The notes under the pieces: model-generated | Seen by the model: only the letters and a program-made list of their open reading frames with translations | Told to the model about the DNA's origin: nothing | The model's database searches: none | Made by a program: the position numbers and the translations under genes | Assembly (NCBI RefSeq): GCF_047511655.1 | Contig: NC_133390.1 | Span: 168,412,083-168,476,082, forward strand | DNA length: 64,000 nt | Origin: Castor canadensis | Taxonomy: Eukaryota > Chordata > Mammalia > Rodentia > Castoridae | Reading direction: 5' to 3' | Shown here: one piece after another, positions 45,490-57,599 of the stretch | How positions within the stretch are numbered: the stretch's first letter is position 1 | Layout of the letters: every line of letters starts with the position of its first letter

Positions 45490-46834
45490 CTGCTCCAGAA
45501 GAAGTGGGTGGCATGTGACTTGGGGCCAGGTCAGTGCCTGTCTCAGCCACCTCCTGATTCCACCTCAAGATTTGCATCTTCATGCCCCAATTGCTGCCTC
45601 TTAACTGATTCATGGGTCTGTTTCCCGAGGTCCCTAAATTCTGCTCCCAGCTCCCCAAAGATCAGCCACATAGCCCACAGTTGTATCCTTGGCTGTCCCA
45701 AGACTGTTTTCAGTTGTCTCAGATTCTGTTTTCAGCTCTTCTAAGGTTTTATTCCCAACTGTGCCAAGATCTTGTCCCCAGCTATTCCAAGATTCTGTCC
45801 CCAGCTGGGCCAAGGTCCTGGCCTTGGCTATTTAATTTTTTTTTTTTTTTGCCATTTGTCTCAACAGCCTGCTTTTGTTCTAGATTCTACTCCAGTTGTC
45901 CAATGTATTCTGATGCTAGGAGTCCTGTGATCCTTGGATCATGGTTTGTTGGGTTCTGAGGTCATCAGAGAGAACTGGGAGTGCTGACTGGCACCTGCCT
46001 TTGGCTGAAGGACCTTCTGTCCTTCATGTCAATCAAGAGTCCTGGCACTGACTCAGGGGTCTCTTATTAAGAGGCTGAGCCTACAGGGCTGGGACCCTTA
46101 CCCACATCTTTCCTTTTCACACAGGCAGCCAGAGAGGATGGTGCTGGGGAAAGCAGGTAGGACTCAATGGATGGGGTGGTTGGTTTTGGAGCACAGGCTT
46201 AGGTGGTACCTACTTCCTCTCCCCTTTCTGCCTTCTCCACACCTGCCCTGTACAAGTCAGGTCACCCTGATTCTCAATCATTGATGGCACCCTCAGTTCC
46301 ATACAACATGGTGGTATAAAGGGGTGAGAGCCCAGGTGACTGCTGTCCCATTCCTTACAACCAACTCTGCAAAGGAGGACCTGTCTTCTTGCTGGGGGCC
46401 CTCCAGCTCTCTCTGCTCTTCCCCAGCAGCCCCTTCCTCAATAGCCCTCAATTCACTGCCCCAGATCTGGCCTTCCTCACCATGGACATAATGCTGGAAA
46501 AGAGCCTTGGAAGGACTGACTTGTGACCGTGGGCACACCTAGGAAGTGGACTGGAAGTCCAGGCCAGACAAGATTGTCCATTAGATGACGGGCATGCGAG
46601 TGTTCATTATATTATACTAGCTACTTTTATATGCATTTGAGAATTTCCATGCAAATGTTAAAATATAATGCTGAGTGTATCATATACTAGCTTGAGTAAC
46701 TCACTTAGGTCCTTTGGACCTTAGTTTCCTCATTATGCAGGTATGAGAATTAAATGGTATAAATCACACATAACCCTTAGAATAGTTCCCAGCACATGCA
46801 AATTATCTATAAATGCTGGTTAATATTTTTTTCA

Positions 46835-47185
46835 GACTCCACCCCATTTTCCCTGTGCCGCACCCCATACCTGTTCCCTGTCTGGGCATCCCTGCCTTTC
46901 CTCATGAAGTGTCTGGGACATCCTCTCCACCTTCTTGCCTACGAAAATTCCTCATCTGTCATGCTCCAGCTAAATGTCACCTCCTTTCTGTGCCCTCCTT
47001 TCTCTGCTTCCCTGGGAAAGAAGGATTTATGGCTCCCCACTCACTGCTCTGACAATGCAGGTGCCATGCACGGTTCTGTTACAGCACTTGTCACCTTGTG
47101 TTAAGCTAGTGTGTGCCCGTCTCTCACTACCACCCAACTGGGTCCTGACACTGTGAGCCAGTCCTGAGGAACTATGCTTGAATGA
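46835..47185 (+). repeat. L2 LINE 3' fragment
   Basis: CATGCTCCAGCTAAATGTCA, CACTGTGAGCCAGTCCTGAG and a terminal TGCTTGAATGAA. Confidence 0.75.
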
Positions 47186-47519
47186 ACCACGACTTTCAGG
47201 CTAACTGATGGTCGTGGGTCAGTTCTTCGTGTTCTGACCTTCCTGTCAAAGGGTGAACCAACTCCGGCTGTGAAAACATCTGCCTTCCACTGGTGAAGAG
47301 AGGGGCCTTAAGGACAAGTGGAGAAAAGAGGGAATGGTGTGGGTCTCATCTGCATTGACCAGATGCTTTTTATTCATCAGGTCTGCGTAAGTTCTTTAAA
47401 TACATAACACTGTTTAATCCTCACAACAACCAAGAGCTGGGGCATTATTTACCTCTTATATATGTAGAAATTGAGACTCCAAGAGAAGTGATTGGTTTGA
47501 ATTTATGTAGTAAAACCAT

Positions 47520-47740
47520 CCATCCTCCATAGCCTACCTGTTATCCATTATCCATCCATTTACCCTCTGCCATACACTCATCCATCCATCCATCCATCCA
47601 TTCATCCTCCCTCACCCATCCATCTACTGACCCTTTTACTTCCTTCCTTCTTTTCTTCTTTCCTTCCTTCCTTCCTCCTTCCCCCTCCCCCTTTGTTCCT
47701 TCCTCTTTCCCTCCTTTTTCTCTGTTTCTTCCTTCCAATA
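47520..47740. repeat. (ATCC)n then (CTTC)n microsatellite
   Basis: CATCCATCCATCCATCCATC near 47578, passing into CTTCCTTC-type pyrimidine repeats from 47640. Confidence 0.92.
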
Positions 47741-47744
47741 AATC

Positions 47745-48150
47745 TTTATTAACCACTACGTGCTAGTCACTATGGTAGTCACTGGAAAAGATGGAGAGCT
47801 AAGTCAACTGTAGTCCTGGATCAGAGCTCAAATTACAAACAGAGGCAAATGCTGATCATATAAACCCAGCCTTTAGTGCACAGTTATAAACCATAAGAAG
47901 TGCCGTGAAGGAGAAGTATAGGAAAAGCACCTAACAGAGGACCTGATTCAGCCTGGAGGGCAAGGGAGAGCTTCCTGGAAGAAGTAAGATTACTCCTGAT
48001 CCTTGAACAATGCGTTTAGGGAAACAGAACAGCTTGTGCAAAGGACCTGAGGTTGGAAGAGACATGATACATCAAGGCACTGAAAACAACCCTCCATGAT
48101 TGGAGAATTGAGGGTAATAGCTAGAATGAGTTCAGCTGAGGCTGGAGATG
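47745..48150 (-). repeat. L2 LINE 3' fragment (antisense)
   Basis: AATCTTTATTAACCACTACG, GAGCTTCCTGGAAGAAGTAA and ACAGCTTGTGCAAAGGACCT, the reverse complement of the L2 terminus. Confidence 0.75.
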
Positions 48151-48208
48151 AGGAAGGAGCCATCATGGAAAGTTTGGGAGGCTGACTTTGGTAAGGAACT
48201 TGGGTTCT

Positions 48209-48420
48209 TTTCTTTCTTTTTTTTTTTTTTTGCAGTACTGAGGTTTGAACTCAGAGCCTCAGGCTAGGCAAGCACTCTATAACTTGAGCTCTGCCTCCAG
48301 CCCTTTTTTGCTTTAGTTTTTTTAAATTGGGTCTCGTGCTTTTGCCTGACCATTTTCCTCCTATCTCCATCTCCCTCATAGCTGGGATTACAGGTATACA
48401 CATAACATCATGTCCACCTC
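48209..48420 (-). mobile_element. Composite SINE (antisense)
   Basis: T-run, GAGGTTTGAACTCAGAGCCT, CTATAACTTGAGCTCTGCC, then CATAGCTGGGATTACAGG. Confidence 0.9.
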
Positions 48421-48984
48421 TTAGATTATTTTCTTAAAAGCAATGGGAAGCCACGGATTGCTGAGTTTTAAGGAAAGAAGTGACCTAGTGACCTATCATT
48501 CATTCATTTGGCATCAAATCTTAATCGAAGATGTTTAGATGTCCAAGCTATTCTAGCCCCTGGGGACACGACCGAGAATAAGACATGGTTTGTCCCGGCT
48601 GAGTCTGTTTTCTATTCAAGGAGGATTATAACTAAAAATAAGTGTGGACGTGGTAACAGGTAGGAAGCGTCTGTGTTTTGTGGGGAACAATAGCACTAGT
48701 GGCAACTCAGACAAGCAGACAGATTTGAAAAATAAGCAGCTGGCCCTGGCCCAGCCTCAGATTGCCAAGCAAGACAGAGATGTTTGTTTCTCAGGGTGGC
48801 TGTCTTTGGCCATGCAGCCATATGTTCTGAGAGCTCGGGCCCCGGCTCCTCCTCCATCCTGTGAAAGGGATTCCCCAGGTATCATCCCTGAGCCCATTTA
48901 GCCACCCTCCTGGGCAGCAGCTGTCTATTGCTGGGGAAGCCGCTGGCTGCCCCGGGGCCCCGCCCACCCTTCTAGGTGGGATCT

Positions 48985-49140
48985 GTGCCCAGCGCTGCAT
49001 CCATCCATCTGGCCTGACATACATCAGTGTCAATCCCTGGCTGCAAAAGCAATATTTATAAATCACATTTCCAAACTGGCTACAAATTTGTACAAAGAAA
49101 CAGATGGGTTGGGGTAGCTGTTGTCACCTAGGATATTTAT
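48985..49140. promoter_or_regulatory. Candidate conserved non-coding element
   Basis: GCAATATTTATAAATCACAT, CTACAAATTTGTACAAAG and GATATTTATATAGTG within a GC-rich intron. Confidence 0.38.
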
Positions 49141-49804
49141 ATAGTGATGAGGAGGGGCTTGGCATGTTGCAGGAAGGGGCTGAGGGACTGGAGGAGGAGA
49201 CCTTCTGTGGCTGCTCTGACCTCCACAGCTGTTGCCACCCTGTCCCTGGAGCTTACACCAGGTGGTCACACCTGCAGGGAGCTCTGAGGGTCTCTAATCA
49301 AAGATAACTGGGTAGAACCTCATGGCCCTGGGGTTGGAAAGACTTATGAACTTAGTGAGCCAGGACTATCTACTTCTCCTGGGGCCAGCTCAGGATGCCA
49401 CTGGAGTGATGACTGGGCTGGACTGGGCTGGTTCTTAAAATACTGAAATACTTCCAAAAAGGTTTAAATAACTGTAGCTCTGAGCCCCCAAATCCTTCCT
49501 GCAGCTTCAGCTTTTCCCTGCAAGCCTCACAACTTTGATACGATCTAAGGGATTAATGCCAGGCACAGCAGGGGTGCCAGCATCCCTCCAGGTTGTGGTC
49601 AGCATCCTTTCTGATTGGTTATCTCAGCTGTCATGTTAGTCATTAAATAGTTTTAGGAGGGCTCCTGGGACTACAGATGGGTCGGGCTTCAGAGGTCACT
49701 AAGGCCTTTGCAGAGCATTGGGGGTGACCCAAGACCAATTAATTGCAGGGCCCAAAGGAACTAACAGAGGCTGGACCCCAGGACCTCTGACTACATTTCC
49801 TTCC

Positions 49805-50345
49805 AGTCTTGTCTCTCACTTGCTCTAACCATGCAGGTCTCCTGTTTTCTCTTACCTTTGTTCCCACCTCAGGGCCTTTGCACTTGCTGCTCCTTCCACC
49901 TGCATGGTTCTTGGTCTAGTTATCTGCATAGCTCACTTCCTCACTTTCTTCTAGATCTCTATTCACTATGGGTCCCATGGGAGAGGCCTTCCAGACCTCT
50001 CCCACCTAATTAAAGTAGCTTCCATTCTCATCCTCCTTCATTTTTCAGTTTCATGAGACAAATTTTATTGAACACATACAATGTGCTACAGGCACACAGG
50101 ATGCAGCAATGAGCAAAAAGTCCAGGCTCTTGTGGAGATTACATTATTCCTCCCTCCACTAGCAACTATTATCCCCAACATATTATTTATTTGTTTAATT
50201 TCTGTCTTGCTTCACTAGAATATAAACTTCATGACTGTGGGGATTTTGTTCCGTCTGCCACTGCATTTCCAGGGCCCAGAGCAGAGCCTGGCCCATAGGC
50301 ACTGTGTTTCTGTAATGCTCGGTAATGTGCTCAATAAATAATTGT
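49805..50345 (+). repeat. L2 LINE 3' fragment
   Basis: TCAGGGCCTTTGCACTTGCT, GAATATAAACTTCATGACTG and GTGCTCAATAAATAATTG. An antisense L2-like piece (TTATTGAACACATACAATG) lies inside at about 50065-50150. Confidence 0.85.
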
Positions 50346-51168
50346 TAAATTAGAAACTCACATGTTCTAGGTGCTGCCAACATACCTAGGTAGCTCTCCT
50401 CCCACTGGGCCACTCAAGGTGGTGATCAGCCCCCTTTTTATGAGGGTAAAACTGAGGCTCTGTGATGGGTAAATGTGTGCCAAGGGTGCACAGACAACCA
50501 TTAGCTAAGCTGAGTCAGACCCGGGGCCCTGACTCCCTGTCTATTGGCACCTGCCTCCCCTCAGCCCATTCCCTAAAGGTTCCAAGGTCAACTTTACGAG
50601 GAACTCAGAGGATGGATTTCACTAAGAACTCAGTTCAGACTGGATGGACAGCTTCCTTCCATGGTGGGGAGGTGAGTCTGGGAGCCCCTGTACCTGGAAC
50701 AGGCGTGGACATCACCTCCAGCCCACCACCAACTCCTTGCAGGACTCTGGGCAGGACCCTTTCCCTCTTAGACTGTTTCATCCCTGAAACATGGCTGTGA
50801 GGATGCCAGGAGAAATGTGAGTGGGAGAAAGCCTTTTTGAACTCACAGGGTGGGGAGTGTGCACACAGCCCCCTTCCTACCTTCACTACAATAGAAGCTC
50901 TTCTTGGGTGCTGGCGCAGCCGCTACTCTGGCAGCCCCTTGGATCTTCCCACCCCATTGCCTACTCGTGGGATGCCCCCCTCCACAGCCTACCCACCCTC
51001 TGCTCATTCTTCATGGCTTGGCCAGTGGCTGAAGAACAGCCCCGGCTGGGCCCAGACTCTGTGATCTTTGACTCAACACTGGCCCTCTGGGTGCCTCAAC
51101 CAAGAAAGAGGGAGGCCAAATCGCTCTCTCCATGCATCCTGGGATTTGGTGGCTCACAGGCAACTTAC

Positions 51169-51286
51169 CTTGGATGTCAAGTAGAGAGAAATGAGGGTTG
51201 CTGGGTGCCTCCGGCACCAGGCGGAAATAGAAGTGATGCCCTCCCTGGGGCTCATCCCTGTCCACCACGCTGATGGTCTGGATGAG
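51169..51286 (-). CDS. CDH22: CDH22 exon: EC5
   Basis: A 118-bp exon entered in phase 0 after CCCGCAG and leaving one base before GTAAGT. It encodes LIQTISVVDRDEPQGGHHFY and FRLVPEAPSNPHFSLLDIQ, the first half of EC5 with its calcium-site-like VDRDEP motif. It differs from remembered human CDH22 only at a His/Arg position. The preceding intron is very short (114 bp, 51287-51400). Confidence 0.96.
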
Positions 51287-51400
51287 CTGCGGGGTGAGGA
51301 CAGCAAGGCTGACATTGAGGCTGAGGCCATCCTGGGCCCAGCTACCAGGTAACCTGACCAGGCCTGGCATCAGCCCAGGTCCCTAGCCCCTCAGTGGTAC

Positions 51401-51522
51401 CTGACCCGGCTTGGCATCCTCACATACAGCTGCCTCATAAGGTGTGGCTAGCTCTGGGGGATTGTCGTTCACATCCAGGATTCGGATTTGTAGGGACGCC
51501 CGGGAAAGCTGAGCTTGGTTGT
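51401..51522 (-). CDS. CDH22: CDH22 exon: EC4 end and EC4-EC5 linker
   Basis: A 122-bp exon. One base from the preceding exon completes an Asp codon, giving DNQAQLSRASLQIRILDVND and NPPELATPYEAAVCEDAKPG. It contains the DVNDNPPE calcium-binding linker between EC4 and EC5, the diagnostic cadherin motif. The acceptor is CTTATTACAG and the donor GTACCA follows GGTCAG. The 122-bp length is standard for type II cadherins. Confidence 0.96.
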
Positions 51523-51689
51523 CTGTAATAAGAGCACAGGAGGAGGGTGGGAGCATGGAGGGTGGGAGCCAGACAAGCCCCACTGCTCCCAGGACAGGGC
51601 TAGGCAGTGGGGTCACAGTGATGAGAGTTTTTGGGTTGTCCAAGCTGATACATGAAGCAGGACTGGGGACATTAGGGCTGAAGTGAGCA

Positions 51690-52080
51690 AGCCACCACCA
51701 TCATCAACACCCCCATCCAACCAACATCACTGTCACCATTCCCACCATTCCCACTGACACTGGCACCATTGCAGTCCCACCATGGTTCCTAACACCTCAC
51801 ACACCAGTACCGTGCCAGCACCATCACCAACGCCATTACAACCATTAGCATCACCACCACCACCATCATGAAGCCAATGTGACTGCTGCCATTAACCTTG
51901 TAATCACTGTCTCTACCAACTATCAGTGTCACCCTCACCATCCACACCACCATTGCCATCAGTAACCATAGTTACCATCACCCCAGTGGGTCATCGCCCC
52001 TCCACCACAAGTACTAAGCTCATCACTGTTACCACCCTCCTGCCACCACCTTCCCTCTATCACCACCACCAACAGGTGAC
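51690..52080. repeat. CCA/CAT-rich low-complexity tract
   Basis: Interrupted CACCAT, CACCAC and ATCACC trinucleotide-type units over about 390 bp, starting about 170 bp intronic of the 122-bp CDH22 exon. Confidence 0.85.
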
Positions 52081-52129
52081 CACTCCTATTATCGTCATCT
52101 GGGATATCTGAGCGGTCAAGGTCCTTTTA

Positions 52130-52466
52130 TGTTTTATTTGTATTTTGGAAATACTGAGGATTGAACTCAGGGCTTCACACTTGTGAGGCAGGTGTTTTAT
52201 CACTGAGCCACACAACTAGTCCTTCTCGCTTTAGTTAAATTTGGGATGGGGCCTTGCTTTTTGCCCAGGTAGGCCTGAACCATGGTCCTCCTATTTTAGA
52301 CTTCCTGCAAAGCTGAGATGATAGGTGTGTGCCACCACACCCATATTGGTTGAGATGGGAGAGTGGTTCTCAAAAACTTTTTGCCTGGGCTGGCCTCCAA
52401 CTGCAATCCTCCTGATCTTTGCCTCTTGAGTAGCTAGGGTTACAGACATGAGCTATCACATCTGGC
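52130..52466 (-). mobile_element. Composite SINE (antisense)
   Basis: GAGGATTGAACTCAGGGCTT, TTTTATCACTGAGCCACAC, then two B1-like segments ending GGGTTACAGACATGAGC. Confidence 0.88.
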
Positions 52467-52684
52467 AATGGCAAGGCCTATCTTAATTATCACTGGGTCC
52501 CCAGCATAGTGGGATATGAGTTTCTTATTTGTTCAACCACATATGAGAAAGAAATGAATGAATCCTGAAAGGATCAGGACTGAGGGAGGCTTGGATTCTA
52601 GGCATGGGCTGAGACCCTGACCCTGGGTCTTGGGAAAGCCCCTCCCGGCTCTGATATCAATTTCCACATCTGAGAAATAAACAG

Positions 52685-52920
52685 GGCATTGTGATTAAGT
52701 GGAAGGACTCGAGCCTGGTAGTTCTGATCCAAACTCTGCCACTGAGTAGCTGTTTTAGCTAACCCAGGTCACTTGGCTTTTGTGGGCCTCAGTTTTCTTA
52801 CCTGCAAGGTCTAGTAGTATAGGTTGGTTAAGAGACAGATTGAGCTAATATCTATAAAGCACTTAAAGTCATGTATTCAACATGTAAAAGTACTATATTA
52901 GCATTTGTTAAATAAACTGA
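52685..52920 (-). repeat. MIR SINE fossil (antisense)
   Basis: AACTCTGCCACTGAGTAGCT, TGGGCCTCAGTTTTCTTACC and TATCTATAAAGCACTTAAAG. Confidence 0.78.
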
Positions 52921-54063
52921 CATCCTTGAAAAGACTAGACATAGAATACCTCATCCCAAGCTGGTTTCTGAGCAGCGCCCTGCATGTTGGCTCTTTCTAG
53001 TGTCGCTGCCTGTCCTGGGCCTCCAAGAGCTCTCTGCTCCCCATTCTCAGCTGTCTCAGCCATGTGCTCACCATGGATCTTCTTCACCTGCCACTGACCT
53101 CAGGAGTGTCCCTGGGAGGAAACCACAAAGCTCCCAGCCGGGCTGGCAGGGAGCTATTTTGGGGCAGCTGGGCACCCCACAAATTTTGGGAAGAGTGGGC
53201 TGGTCAGCTGCCTCCTTCTCTGAACTCAGGGGCCTGGTGGATGCTGACTGTGGCTGTTCGTGTGCTGTTGAAGAGAGAGATGGAAACTGGAAGGCAGGTG
53301 GAGCCACCTCCCTGGATCAGGGAAAGGAGCGGGGAGTCCTTCATTAGCTCAGACCTGACCCCACTCTGGAGTTCCCCTCAGCTGGGGACACCTTATCTTC
53401 TCAGCTCACCCAGATCCGCCTCCTCAGCAATTAGAGGGGCTCTTCCGGGGGTGAGGGATGGGAGTCGTGACTGGGAATGCAGGGTGAGCCGTTATTTTTA
53501 AGAGTGTGTTGCCAGAGAACCTCAACAGACAGATGGGGGGTGCTTTCGGGAGGATGGAGGAGGGGAGGGCAAGACCCAGAGCCAGGATTCGGTGCCTGAC
53601 TCCCAGCTGAGGGAGAGGGAGGGTGAAGCTGGCTGGAGCCTTGGGGTGGTGTAGAGGGAGAGCCTGCTGCCATGCAGAAGGGGGACCTGAGAGCAGGATG
53701 GCCGCTCAGTGGGCAGTCACCCTCTTGGAGTGCTGGCCCCAGTGCTGGAGACCCCTATCACTGCACCACTGCTATGGGTTGTACTGGGGCCTCTACCTTT
53801 TCTTTCGACAGGTCACAGGTCACCTCCTGCGAGTGCTTTGACCCCTCTGGCCTGAGGGAGGGTCTCAGCTCTAAAAGATGGGCAGCTGAGGGGGCTTACG
53901 GAAGAGGTCTGCCTGGAAGTTTCCACAGCTGCCACCTACAGAGCTTATCCTAGAGAAATAGGGCTGGTCTGGAATCCCAGAGCCCATGGCTGGCTATCTC
54001 CAGTGCCCCTGACCTTGGGGCTGGGTATACACAAGAATTACCCGGGAAGCCTTTAAAAAAATA

Positions 54064-54405
54064 CCACAGCTACAAATGTGGTGGTTCACACCTGTAATCC
54101 CAGCCTCTTGAGAGGCAGAGAGTGGGAGGATCAAGGTTTGAGGGTAGCCCAGGAAAAAGTTAATAAGACTCTATCTTAATCAATAAGCTAGGTGTGGGGG
54201 TGCATGCCTGTGGTCCCAGCTACGCAGGACGCATTAGGCAGGAAGATCAAAGCTCAGGGTGATGGGCCAAAGCAGGAGACACTATCTGAAATATAATCTT
54301 AAAAGCAAAAAGGGCTGGGGGTGTGGCTCAAGTGGTAGAGCGCCTGCCTAGCAAGCACAGGATTCTGACTTCAAAGCCCAGTACCGCCAAAAACCAACCA
54401 AACTA
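54064..54405 (+). mobile_element. Composite SINE (two B1-like units plus ID-like unit)
   Basis: TTCACACCTGTAATCCCAGC, GCATGCCTGTGGTCCCAGC, then a well-preserved ID-like unit (GTGTGGCTCAAGTGGTAGAG, CGCCTGCCTAGCAAGC) with an A-rich end. Confidence 0.93.
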
Positions 54406-54654
54406 AAAAAACCAGTGCCCAAGCCTTGGCCATTGATATTTTTTAAAGTTTCCCAGGAGAATCTAATGTGAACCAAGGATCAAGAACTCTGTCCTAGGGT
54501 GACTGGCAGCTGAGCGACTTTGAACTGATGTCTTGCCTCTGATTGGCTCCTCCAAACCCCTCCTGATCACAACTGGTATTTATAATAACTGATAAAAATG
54601 CACGTGTTTTCCACCTTACGTGATTCTCTTATAAAACCAAGAACCTGTCAGTGC

Positions 54655-54752
54655 TTTTTTTTTCTCATTTTCCTTTATTCATATATTCATATGTGCATAC
54701 ATTGTTTGGGTCATTTTTTCCCCCTGCCCCCCACCCCCACCCTCTCCCCTGT
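54655..54752 (-). mobile_element. Possible young L1 3'-end fragment (antisense)
   Basis: T-run, TTTATTCATATATTCATATG, GTGCATACATTGTTTGGG and a C-rich run. The layout (A-tail, AT-rich end, G-rich segment when reversed) fits a truncated L1 3'UTR; family not confirmed. Confidence 0.4.
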
Positions 54753-54754
54753 CA

Positions 54755-54910
54755 GTGCTTAACCTTGACCTCCATGCAGGATTTTCTCTTTCTGACCTAG
54801 TACCTCATGTGAGCCTCAAAACCACACATGAAGGAGGTCTTGTCAAACCCATTTTGCAGATGAGGGAACTGAGGCCCAGGAAGGGGTGAGAATTGCCCCA
54901 AAACCAGGGC
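54755..54910 (+). repeat. MIR SINE fossil
   Basis: CCCATTTTGCAGATGAGGGA and ACTGAGGCCCAGGAAGGGG. Confidence 0.75.
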
Positions 54911-55084
54911 TGGAGTCAGGTCCTGAGTCTCCTAACAGCAAGAACATGGTCCAGATACAATGTCAGGGGGCCTCCTGTTGCCTGGGTCTGTGTCCATCCA
55001 GGAGCAGTTTCCTCTCAGACCCAGACCCAGACTGACCTTGCCCAGTGCCCAGCGCAGGTGCCCCCTCCAGAGGCCCTCCCCTTG

Positions 55085-55315
55085 GCATCTCAGTTCAGCT
55101 GACTGACATGCAAATTAGTTTAATTATTTCTTCTTCTAAAATAAATTATATTTTGCAGTAGCTGCAATATGTTGTGTCAGGCAAAATTACATTCAATATT
55201 TTTAAACTAATTGATGCAGTCTTGAGGAGGGCTGACTGACAGCCCAGAGCTGAGCAGGCCTGTAGCCTTAACGGATTCCTAAATTAAAATTAAACATGCT
55301 CCAGCCTGGTGCTTT
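55085..55315. promoter_or_regulatory. Candidate conserved non-coding element in CDH22 intron
   Basis: Octamer ATGCAAAT (55108-55115), TAATTA (55121-55126), AAATAAATTATATTTTGCAG, TTTTAAACTAATTGATGC and AAATTAAAATTAAACATG in a repeat-free block. A plausible intronic enhancer by composition. Confidence 0.5.
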
Positions 55316-55499
55316 CTCTGTAAGCCAGAGCACCACTCATCTGGGAGATGGCAGATGGAGCCCTGGGGGCCCCAAGGGTCCAAGGAGGCTGGGTGGCTCA
55401 GTGAGCACCTCAGGAAGAGATCAAAATTAGGGCAGGAGAATTGCTGGGCAGCCTGGCAGGTCTCAGAGTTCCTTATGTTTCTGCTGACAATTATCGTCC

Positions 55500-55790
55500 A
55501 TGTACCAAGGACACAGCACCGAATAAGAACAACATGGTCCTTTGGTCTAGTGGCAAAGACAGACACTGCTCCTGACTGTGACAAGAGTTGAGAGAAAAAG
55601 TTCAGGAGCTATGAGAAGATGGAGCGGGAGTCCCACCCTGGTAGGGTGCTTTCTCTGGGTAAGTGACATTGCTGCTGACATCTGACTGGGAAGTAACCAG
55701 GTAAAAGGTGGGGAGATGGCGCTAGGGAGTGGAATCAGCATGTGCAAAGGCCCTGTGGTGGAAGGGTGTCTACAGATCTCTTCCGAAGAG
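55500..55790 (-). repeat. L2 LINE 3' fragment (antisense)
   Basis: AAGGACACAGCACCGAATAA and CAGCATGTGCAAAGGCCCTG, reverse complement of L2. Confidence 0.7.
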
Positions 55791-55929
55791 GATGCCAGTC
55801 CCTGACAGAGTCACTCACTTGGAATCAATGCCACGAAGAGGGAATGGACAGGCACCAATGGAAGGGAAGAGGACATGGGGCCTGGCTACCAGAAGGAATG
55901 TGTTTCTTCCCCAAAAAGATGATAGTAAA

Positions 55930-56115
55930 CACATACGAGCACCTGCCATGGACCAGGATCCGTGACGCCCCATTTCATTCTGTCAACTACTGCAGGAGGC
56001 AAGAACTAGTGTTGCTTTCTTACAAATGAGGAAACAGACTCAGAGAGGTAAAGCAACCTGCCTGAGGTCTCACAGGGCACAACTGACAGACCAGGGATTT
56101 GAGCATGGGCTCCAG
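55930..56115 (+). repeat. MIR SINE fossil
   Basis: CTTACAAATGAGGAAACAGA, CTCAGAGAGGTAAAGCAACC and TGCCTGAGGTCTCACAGGGC. Confidence 0.82.
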
Positions 56116-56169
56116 TCCCAAAGGGGGAGAGTTTTTGACCAACAAATGGTTCTGCTTTTCTTCAGCTGT

Positions 56170-56590
56170 CAGAATCCTCCCTGCCTTCAAGGCTCCAAAT
56201 ACATGTCCTGCATCCTCCAGGGAGCTTTTCTTGACTGCCCTCAGCCCTGGGCAGATGGAGAAAAACCCCCAGTCCTGCTGGTCACAGTCCCCACAGACAG
56301 TCCTGCCAGTGCCTCCCTGTCTTGGCTTTCCTCTTGCCCTCTACCTTGGGTCTACCATTTTCCTCCTTCAGGTCTTTCCGGGAAGTCTTCTCTGTGTTTA
56401 CAACTGCTGCTTGTTTAACCCTGCTTCACCTCTCGCCATAGCTTTCACCTAGCATCCTCTGTGTCCATGCTGGACTGGCTGAACCTCTCTCTTCTTGCTG
56501 AGAATGGAAGTGAAATTTTGCCTCTCTTGTTTACTGCTGTATGCACAGCACATAGTAGGTGCTTAATAAAGTTGTGCCGTGTGAATGGAT
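56170..56590 (+). repeat. L2 LINE 3' fragment
   Basis: TGTATGCACAGCACATAGTA, GGTGCTTAATAAAGTTGTGC at the 3' end, preceded by L2-like CTTTCACCTAGCATCCTC. Confidence 0.78.
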
Positions 56591-57599
56591 TTCACTGTCT
56601 GTGGCATCCCTCTGTGACCCATGCTCCAGGAGGATGCTGGGGAGGGGACAGAGAGAGCAAGGTCTTCCTAACTCCCAGGGGGCTGCACTCCTTCAGGATC
56701 CTTCCATCTAAAGAGCAGCGGAGGTGGGTGCTTCAGTTCTTCTTGGCTGTCACAGAAAAAAAGGAGGCCCAAGGAGGAGAGAAGTGTGAGGGAGAGTGGG
56801 CAGGAGTGTGGAGGAGTGAGCAGTTGGAAGGTTCCTCCTTCCCATCTACTGGCAGTGATGGGCAGGGGAGTGGAGCGGACCCTCTCCTCCACCATCCCCA
56901 GTGCCTCCCTCCTCCCGAGGGAATTAAATTGCATCCGAACCGAACCCCAGGCTCTGATTAGAGCTGGCCAGCTGGGCAGGAAGATTGATCATCCCAATTA
57001 CTGCAGCCAAAACAGGAGGAGGAGGGGTTGGGGGAGCAGGTGGGGGTGCTCCAGCAGAAGGGGTGTCAGGCCAGCAGGGCCTCCCTTCCCTGTCCCCACA
57101 CCCCTCAGGTGGGAGAGGGAGGCTTGGGCACCCTTCTCTGTCTCTCTCATGGACTTTGACCATCTGTTTGCCTCCCTCATGGATATGGGAGGCCTTGCTG
57201 GGGGTGGTTTACTCCTCCCAGGAGCAGGGAGGATTTCTGGGTAAAGTGGTGACCATGAAATCATAGCATCCTTGGAACTTGAGAGAGGGGGGGACTGGAG
57301 AAAGTGTCCTTCCCTAGGGGCTGAGTGGTCCCTGATGTCTGGGCTGTCCCACTGAGATTCCATGCACATCAAGAAGCTATACCTATTGGCAACTTGCACA
57401 GGATCCAAGGTGTCACCCAGTCCAAGAGAAGCCCAGGCCTGGCTTACACACCTCTGGCGATAGTGAGTTCACTACCTCTTGCACACATAGCTGTACCTGC
57501 CTCTTCCTCAAATGGCCCACCTCAGTCTTGCTGGGCTCCCTCCACCCATCTGGGCCCTGTGCTTGGTACCCCAGGAAGGGGGTCAGCCTGAGTCCTCCT

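Larger units (their letters stand above)
45490..51168 (-). other. CDH22: CDH22 intron (EC5)
   Basis: 5.7-kb intron with GTAAGT donor at 51168. Contains L2 fragments, a TCCA/CTTC microsatellite, a composite SINE at 48209 and an AT-rich block at 48985-49140. Confidence 0.9.
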
